Origin: Verticillium longisporum
Taxonomy: Eukaryota; Ascomycota; Sordariomycetes; Glomerellales; Plectosphaerellaceae
NCBI GenBank assembly: GCA_019188255.1
Contig: JAETXT010000001.1
Coordinates: 6,262,001 to 6,326,000, forward strand
Direction of reading: 5' to 3'
Length of the DNA stretch: 64,000 nucleotides
Of this stretch, positions 56,632 to 64,000 are shown one piece after another (positions within the stretch are counted from its first letter, which is position 1; each line of letters starts with the position of its first letter). The notes below the pieces were generated by a model that worked only from the letters and a program-made list of their open reading frames with translations, was not told where the DNA came from and ran no database searches. The position numbers and the translations under genes are program-made.

Positions 56632-59600
56632 GGTGACAGGACTTGGATCGAATGTGATGAAGCAGGCGTCAATGAAGCAGACGTCAGGCAGTGGTCACTT
56701 GGTTCCGTCTCTGTAGAACCAAGTGTGTTGATTTCGATAAAAGCTGGTCCGATGCCTGACAACGCAGGATGCAGGCTCCGGTGAATGCTGACAAGGAGCG
56801 TCGGATTATTCGGCAGAACAGCGCCGTGAAGCCAAGACGACGGAAATGGATGGATGGATCGAGAGAGTCCGGTCGGGTTGGTGGTAATTGGTAATGTACA
56901 GGACCTGGGTAGCAGAAGCCAGACTAACGAATGAAACGTGGCAATGCCAAAGAAAGACGGAGGCTGCTGATGCAATGATGATTACAGAGTGTGCAAACAG
57001 AAACGAACGAGCAGCAGGTCCAGCTGCCGAGTAGTGTCGTATTGATGATGGGCGAAAAGGCTTGGAGGATGGAGGATGGAAGAGGAAGGCTGTGAGCCTG
57101 TGACAGGTAGAGTCAGCCCACACGATGGGCTGAGGCTGGCTCGAGATACGGCGCCTACCCGCCCGCCTTGGGCTACCTGCCTAGGCACCTAGGTGGGTAT
57201 TTTTAGTGGACAGGCCGCTGGAGAAGCACGGCCTAGCATCACGTGTCTCCGCCAGCAGCCCCCAAATTCCCCGAGAGGCTTCTGAAGTGCCTGAAACGGC
57301 AAATATTTTCACAGCGAAACGGGTCAGACCCTTGTATGCAATCCAAGCTCCGAATGACAATCTCTCGACCTTCTCAGACAGTCTGAAGTCACACCATGCC
57401 GGGTTGCCACGCTTGGCCCGTTGACCCTCAAACGGGGACACTGCAAAACCAACGTTGCCCCTCCAGTCAGTACGATAAGCGACTGATAAGGTTGAGCTTC
57501 TTCGATTCACCCGTACGATCAGCCTAAAACCCCACATTGATGTCTCTCCTACCCCTCCATGCCCTGCCTGGTGCCTCTTTCCAGCTTCAACATCAACACA
57601 GAGACAACCATTGAACTATGACTCGCCGTCCTGGAGCACGCATTGGCCTCGAATCCTGAATACCTAGACACGCGCTTTTTGCGCTTCTTGTCATTTGCTT
57701 CTCAGCCTAAACAAGCACGTCACCGCGAGTGCCCGCCATACGAGAATCCCTCAAGACCCCGACTGACATGGCCTCTCAGTCGCCCGAAATGGACGCCACT
57801 ACTATCAATTCGTGTACAAAAAGACCACAACATCCTACTCGATGATTCTTCCAGTATTGTACACCCATCCTGTCCACATCAAGCAAAAGAGTGGCTCAAC
57901 GGCTCGGCCCGCGTTGCAATGTCACGACGGATATCCTAGGCTGGGACCCCGCCTTCGACTGCCCACGCAGTGATTCAAGTTACGGCGCAAAGCTTCAATG
58001 CTATGCTGGTGGAACGCACTCAACGCGTAAGCTGGTTTCGCCCAGGCACGGCTACCCTGCCGCTTTATGCCCTGGCCTCAAATTGCCTGCAGAACCTTAC
58101 CATCAGGTTGCGCAGGACTTTGTGCGCCAGCGTGCCGTGCAAACAGCACAGCAAGTCCTGTGATCCAGGGGACTGGGGTACCAAAATCTGGATGCAGGCT
58201 GCTCTCACACGAAGATCCTGTTCGGTACAGTCAAGTGCCAACAGTCCACGGGGCTTGACATACTGGGTACAGACGAATCCATTCAAAGTCTGGAAGTAAG
58301 GGCCAGCCCTCTCGCTCCGAGCGAATCAAACTCTCTGCGTCCGTCCTCATGTGCTCCCAATTCGATCGCGGGAAGCAACGAACCCCGCTCATACGATTAT
58401 TGCTACAGTTCGTTACAGATGTTGACCGTGCCATCGGCATGCGTAGCGGGTTCCAGATGCTTCCGAGACTTCGCTACTCCTTCGCGCTGCTTGAACGACA
58501 ACCGACACATATCTTCACCGACGACCATCCTCAAAGCCCCCACGCGATCGCTTTGGACACTTCCCAACTACATGAGCCCTTGCCGCCAGAAGAGTACCCA
58601 TGGGAGGTGCCGGCGCTGGAGTCGGGCTTTCCTTCGAAACAAGGGGCTTTCGAAGACTAGTTCTTCTTCTCGTCATCCCGCTCACAGATATGATTGCGAT
58701 GACACCAGGCGTCATCCCCGATGACAGCACCTTCGTTTATCAGTTGCCTGGCTTTTGAGGATGCAGGCGGACAGCGATCGTCCTTAGGCCCAACATGTCT
58801 CGATTGTGTATGGTTGAGAGGGTGCACGTCAGTGCTTCGACCAGGCTTTGCCTAGGCTTTTGCTCACCGCTGGTCGCTTCTGGCAAGCGAGCAGCGTCAG
58901 TCTTTCTTGGCTTGAGCCTAATGATACGATGGACGTCCATTGCGTGCCTTGGGAAGGAAGCTGGTAGCGAAGTTTTATTCCCAGCAGTGTTGAGTACACA
59001 GTGGAGGGACAAGCAAGCCTTGAGCCGGTCACGCAGGCGATGCCTGATTACGCTGGCTATGCCAAATGGGCTCGGCTAAGAACACCACTGGTCCGGCAGT
59101 CGTCGGCCGAAGCCTCGCTTCCATCATGCTTCAGCTCTCGGCAAGCGAATCCATCCAGCAAAGAGCCCGCCGACACACCCTCTCTTGCAACACAGCGAGC
59201 GGGCCCGTTCGGGTGCCGCATCACGAGCCTGCTCCTTCGGCCCCGTGTGTTTCTCAAGACCACGGACCATTACCCCGCTCTCAACCACGAACGCCTGCTC
59301 GCTTGGTCAACTTGACTTGACTCGCCAGAAGTCCAGGCCTCTGCGCTACCATCCATCAGATTATTTGTCCTACTTGTTTTACCCCATCCCACGTCTTGAC
59401 CTTGTTCATCACGTCGCCGGAACCATGCTAGTGGCGCCCCTTCGGCAAAACCTTGGTGTCGTCATTGCTGGAATCCCTATGTTCCCGTCCGCTCGGCACG
59501 GCAGTCTGATTCAGCTTGAGCTTGGGCCTGCACACTGAGCTCGAGCTTAAGTTGGAGAACCAAGCTCGACTGGCTGTCATCCCCGGTTCATACCCTGCGG

Positions 59601-59720
59601 GGATCCGCATGTCTCGGTCGCGACACCGCCACGACCCCCGGCATCTTGAACCTCGCTCCCACATCCTCCTTTGATTGTGATTCTTCACCCTTCTCTTCTT
59701 CCTGAGCCAGCACCATTGCG
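56632..59720. other. 3.1-kb gene-poor region
   Basis: The region is bounded by the starts of the Ppn2-like (minus) and F-box-like (plus) genes, so it holds two divergent promoters. Frames of up to 118 codons overlap on all strands, with no domain signature or splice logic. A CCTAGGTGGGTA/CACCTAGG cluster is at 57176-57200. I see no gene. Confidence 0.45.
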
Positions 59721-61060
59721 ATGACATCGCTGGTATCGGCAAGAAGCCCGATGGGTGTCTCGTTCGAAGACCTCCCCTGCGAGGTGACGCTCGAGATCCT
59801 ATTCAGGCTCTGCGACATGCGTTCCATCTACAACCTGATCGTGGCCGCCCCCAGTGCTTCTCGCATTTTTGACGAATTTGGCCCTGAAATCCTTGAATAT
59901 GTGCTCCCCAATTCTGTCACTCCTGAGCTTCTCACGGCGCCACGCATTCCACACATTGTGCGTCTCGTGGCTCGCATCCGCCAGTCGACGCCATCTAATC
60001 CACCTGCGCCCAACTTTGCCTCCTTTCTCGATTCATACCTACGCAGGAAGGAAAAGGACTTTGGTACCATGGAGCCAGGGCCCTTGACGGGGTTGTCGCT
60101 ACGGGCGACTCTACGAGAGTCCCCGACGGCCTGTCAGCGAGGCAACTGCTCTTTCTCGCACGACGTATTGCCAGCATTGCCACCGGCGGCTTCCGATTCT
60201 TTCATGACCGGTGCATGTCCATCAATGCAGAGCATCTCGCCGACGCGAGCTCCGAGTACTTGCAACCGCCACGCGGGTTTCCTTGGTCACAGCGATTCGA
60301 AGGCCGTCCGTACCGACCAGAATCAGGTGGTCCACCATCCTGGTATGAAATGCAGCACATGACGCGTGGTCTCTGGAACCTCCAAGTAATCTATGAGGTC
60401 CGAAATGCGGCGAAGGAGGGCCGTTTGGGATGGACAGCGCACGACGTGGAGCAGATATGGGCCATGGATGTCAATGCCTGGTTCGGCCACCCGACGGTCT
60501 ACTCAGAAGAGGTGCTCACGGCGCTTTACTACGTCCATCACCTCGAGGGCAAGCCCCTTGCGGACAGCTGCATCGGGCACCCCTTTTCGGCGCCGAGCAC
60601 CGGTCCGCTCGGCGAATATCCGCTGCAGCTGCCCAAGCCTTTGGCGTCGACGACAGGAGAGGTGAATGCCCTTGGCGAGACGACAAACGTGTGGCCAGCC
60701 GATGTGCCGCACCCTCCACGAGGCGACTTTCGCGCGCGCTTCGGCTTCGAGGCGTACGGCTACAAGTGGGCGCAGCTGCTGTCCCAGAATGTGCGCTCCC
60801 CGATCCGGACCGTGTCGTTTAGGCCGTTCCGCGCGCTGAGGTTCGGGCTCTGGGATCGGCAGCGGCTCGTCGCGTTTGGGCTGGTTGATGCTCCGCCGGG
60901 GGAGCTGGCAATGATGATGGCGCCCAAGACGACGGGGGACTTCTTTGCTTGGCGGAGTTGGCTTGATGAGGGGGCGAAGGCAGAGATTGAGGCGAGGCAG
61001 GAGGGCGAGTGGCGGAGCGGGCGGATGGGAGGGCTGCTTAGAATCACGGGATGTTCTTGA
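59721..61060 (+). CDS. F-box-like protein of unknown substrate, with an apparent 1-nt frameshift
   Basis: The start MTSLVSARSPMGVSFEDLPCEV at 59721 leads into an F-box-like segment (DLPCEVTLEILFRLCDMRSIYNLI) that would bind Skp1 in an SCF ubiquitin ligase. The first frame continues to DFGTMEPGPL (about 60085), and the rest continues in another frame as DGVVATGDSTRVPDGLSARQ to the stop at 61060. One missing base in the CCC run at 60081-60083 accounts for the shift; with it the protein is exactly 446 residues. The body (RRIASIATGGFRFFHDRCM, WNLQVIYEVRNAAKEGRLGW, VLTALYYVHHLEGKPLADS, FGFEAYGYKWAQLLSQNV) has the alpha-helical, Trp/Tyr-rich look of a large fungal F-box-like family. I cannot name a substrate. 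The second part alone would have no F-box, so the frameshift matters for prediction. Confidence 0.72.
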
Positions 61061-62540
61061 TGACGATATACGAGTGCGGCGTCTTTGGGTGCATGTTTCT
61101 GTTTCCTGTATCGGAGGAATTCATCAGGTTTTGAGCCAGCGCGTGCTTGACTTGTGCGTGCGATAGGGTCGTCATGATGGACAGTGAGTGTGTCACATGG
61201 ATCTGACCTGACCAGTGTTCTGGAAGGGTCATCTTTCACCAGCAGGCTTGTCTGTAGGATAGCGACTTTAGCATGCGCAGAACCTCTAAGGTGTGAATCC
61301 CATTTCATTGGCTTCGCCTCCTTGAAAATTCAGGGTGTATCGAAGCATCAGACTGCTCTACTTCGCATGCCGACATCACGAACACGCCATGGTGCCATTT
61401 GCGTTTGCAGATTGTTCAAGAAGCAGAAGCAAGACTTCTCGACGGCATCTTAGTCTGCGCGATCGCAGCACTGGCGGCGATATTATTGGAGGAGAGGAGA
61501 GGTTTCATTGGGACTAAGCGTGGATATTGGGCGGGACGTTGGAAGGCAATCCATCATGATGTTGTGAGGTTCGATTTCGCCTTCCGTAATTGGTAGCCGA
61601 GTGGGCAACAAGCACTCGGCGATAGGGACGCCATGTTCGAGGAGGAAATTACAGCTGTAGAGGGAACACCAGTCTCTGTTCAAGCTGACGGCATGAGCAG
61701 GGGAAAAGGCTGGCACAAAGTAAGAAGCATTCATAAGTTCGCAACGATTGACTGAAAGGCTGTTCAAGTATACAAGTACCTAGCAAGACACCTGGTGTAG
61801 ATTTGTCAGAGCGTTAGTTAGAGCAGAGTGAAGAGGTCTTCTACACGTAGTCCGCAGTAGATAGGAGATAGGTAGGGGGTCGGAATATATCTAAATTCTA
61901 GCCCTACCTACCTAGTTCAAAGGGAAAAGCGGCAGCGGCAGTGACAGCGGCAATGCGACGCTGGTGGTTCGCCCGACGCCGAGTATGGGGCGGCACGGGC
62001 AAACAACGAGCCGGCGGGGGGGGATCAAGGCGTCACATGCTCTCACCGGGTCTATAGATTGAAGGGCCGCGTGGAAGTCTGCGCCCCTGCGTTGGATGAC
62101 AGCAGCACGGAATGGGGAGCATCCGATGTGCTGCCGCTACGAAGGGCCGCCATCAGTTGGGACAGGCAAGGGTTGGCATCATCATGGCAGACGTGGTCGA
62201 AAGCTTGAGACGCTGTGGTACCTTTTCTCCCCCCCCCGGTCTCGTCAGAGCTGAGACGAACAAGGCCTGCGCCGTTTCGAATCGCTCCAGTGTGGGACAG
62301 GCATGGGGATGGGGGCTGTTGGCTGTGGGCTGGGACAGGCGCTGGGGTTCTGCTGAAACGGGTACAAAGGGTCGGGGGTCTGCTCGTTGCTGTTTCGTTG
62401 CACGATTGATTGTTCTTTTCCTCTCTTGTCCTGCGAAATATTGGCAAAGTCGTCTTGGCATCTCGTCGCTTTCGTCTGGTGTCGATTTTTCTGCTCAATA
62501 TTGTTTTTTCTGCCCGTGGCATACGGTCATCGTCGACGTC
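61061..62540. other. Intergenic, 1.5 kb: oxysterol-binding protein promoter and leader
   Basis: No gene is supported. TAGGTAGGGGG/CCTACCTACCTAG words occur at 61866-61916. The last 150 bp is T/C-rich (TTTTTTCTGCCC), as in fungal leaders. Confidence 0.45.
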
Positions 62541-63946
62541 ATGGATTCCAAGCACAAGTCGTCGCGCATCAAGGATCTGGTCCAGGTGAGTCTGGCGCTC
62601 CCCACAGCAGTCTCAGTGGGGTCTCTCCCTGTCTCTCTCTCTTGCATGGGAAAGAATTTCGTCCGACTCAACCCTAACCCGATCAACCCTAACCTTCCGA
62701 CCCTAACCCAGGCCGGACACTTCACCCGGAGACGGCCCCACTCATGCCGGCCCCCATTCGGGTTTCCTCCGCCCACAGGCTGCACATGCTGACCGTGTCT
62801 CCTCAGTTCCTCGCTTCGACGCAGGGTGACCTCTCCAACATTACAGCGCCTCCCATGTTCCTCGCACCGACGTCTGTCGTTGAAGTCGGTCGCTGCTGGG
62901 CCGAGCATCCAGCCATCTTTGCAGCGCCGGCGCTGGAGCCCGACCCAGCGCGGCGCGCCCTTCTCGTGCTGACGCACATGCTGTCATCGCTGCGCTCGCA
63001 GCTCTACATTGACGGATCGCCGACCGTGTCGATCAAGAAGCCCCTCAACGCCTTTCTCGGCGAGCTCTTCCTCGCGTCCTTTGTCGACGCGCCGGCCAAG
63101 GCGACGACGACGCTCGTCGCGGAGCAGGTCTCGCACCACCCGCCCATCACAGCCATGCACGTGTCGGACACGGCCAACGGCATCCGCGCCGACGGCTACG
63201 CGCGCGTCGAAATGTCCTTCTCCGGCACCGTCGACATCCGCCAGGTCGGCCACGCCGTGCTGCACATTGACCGCTACGCCGAGGACTACCTCATCCCGCT
63301 GCCGGCCGTCCAGGTGCGCGGCTTCCTCGGCGGCCGCCTCTACCCGGAGATGACGGGCGTCTACACCATCCCGTCGTCGGGCGCCTACGTGTCGCAGATG
63401 CGCTTCTCGGGCGCCGGCCTCTGCTGGGGCGGGCGCAAAAACGGCTTCACGGCCGTCGTCTTCCGCCGCGACGATCCGCGCCGCGCACCCGTCTACAGCC
63501 TCGAGGGCGTGTGGTCCGACGCGTGGACGGTGCGCGACGCCCGCGGCGACGTCGTCGACACGTTCCGCCTCGACGAGGCGACCGTCGCGCCGCTCGACAT
63601 GGCGCCGCTCGACGCGCAGGATCCGTGGGAGTCGAAGCGCGCGTGGCGGGACGTGGCGGCGGGGCTGCGCGCGGGCGACGTGCGCGCGGCCGTCGCCGCC
63701 AAGACGGAGCTCGAGAGGGCGCAGCGCGAGATGCGGGCTGCCGAGGCCGACGAGGGCCGCACGTGGACGCCGCTGCTGTTCCGGAGCGCGCCCGGCGCCA
63801 AGCACGACGTCTTCCACCGGCTTGCGGAGGGCATGGAGGGGTGGGAGCACCTGTATGACGACAGGACCAAGGGCGTCTGGAGGGTGGACGAGGCTGCGCT
63901 CGCGACGCAGAGGCCGTTCAGGGGCGAGCTGACGCCGCTGGGGTAG
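62541..63946 (+). CDS. KES1: Oxysterol-binding-protein homologue, Kes1/Osh4 type
   Basis: This is a cytosolic lipid-exchange protein that moves sterol and PI4P between membranes. Exon 1 (62541-62585) encodes MDSKHKSSRIKDLVQ. A 221-nt intron (donor GTGAGT, acceptor CCTCAG at 62806) leads to exon 2 (62807-63946), in phase 0. Length is 394 residues, close to yeast Kes1 (434). The family signature EQVSHHPPI is present, after the lid-like N-terminal segment FLASTQGDLSNITAPPMFLAP. KKPLNAFLGELFLASF and the C-terminal LYDDRTKGVWRVDE also match. There is no PH domain or ankyrin repeat, so it belongs to the short class. The coding region is extremely GC-rich, and its reverse strand has an open frame of 336 codons (62984-63994) that is an artefact. 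The intron contains telomere-like CCCTAA words. Confidence 0.93.
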
Positions 63947-64000
63947 GGGTCTGTGGGCGTGCTGTAACGAGACGGGACGATGGCGGACGAGCATTTTTGG

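Noticed and set aside
62984..63994. 336-codon minus-strand frame
   Set aside because: It is antisense to the Kes1-like gene. It is a codon-bias shadow, without motif or splice signals.

Overview
The window comes from the nuclear genome of a filamentous ascomycete, most likely a Sordariomycete and probably of the order Hypocreales. The genes have short introns (about 47-130 nt, GTAAGT/GTGAGT-type donors, CTAAC/CTGAC branch points, CAG/TAG acceptors). Housekeeping genes are GC-rich, accessory stretches are AT-rich, and the protein set is typical of Pezizomycotina. There are no operons; genes are separate units on both strands. No ribosomal RNA, tRNA or CRISPR array was recognised.

Left part (0-17 kb), all on the minus strand: a GRAM-TBC-EF-hand Rab GTPase-activating protein, a short-form protein kinase A catalytic subunit, a GH1 beta-glucosidase reduced to its two ends by an internal deletion, a tail-anchored inositol-polyphosphate 5-phosphatase-like protein, and casein kinase I. 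Long gene-free leaders with short tandem repeats lie between them.

Middle part (17-34 kb) is an accessory island. It has 5 kb of gene-poor DNA, two AT-rich relic-like patches and five unusual genes within 12 kb: an APH-fold phosphotransferase, an unrecognised protein with a duplicated C-terminal module, an SRPK-like kinase with a degenerate glycine loop, a four-exon fungal PD-(D/E)XK nuclease-like gene, and a kinase-like gene broken by a perfect 19-bp tandem duplication. I rebuilt several of these across introns.

Right part (34-64 kb) is mostly conserved: a proline/histidine-rich hypothetical protein, a secreted beta-lactamase-fold serine hydrolase, a Rom2-type Rho1 GEF, Cu/Zn superoxide dismutase, Tudor-SN, transaldolase, a Ppn2-type phosphatase, an F-box-like protein and a Kes1-type oxysterol-binding protein. 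Signalling and trafficking factors (Rab GAP, Rho GEF, PKA, CK1, oxysterol-binding protein, 5-phosphatase) are well represented, but I see no pathway-level clustering.

Four otherwise conserved genes (near 3697, 5511, 12072 and 60081) each need exactly one extra base in G/C-rich sequence to give a full-length protein whose codon count is then exact. This looks like assembly homopolymer errors rather than four pseudogenes. The GH1 deletion and the 19-bp duplication are different in kind and look like real lesions.
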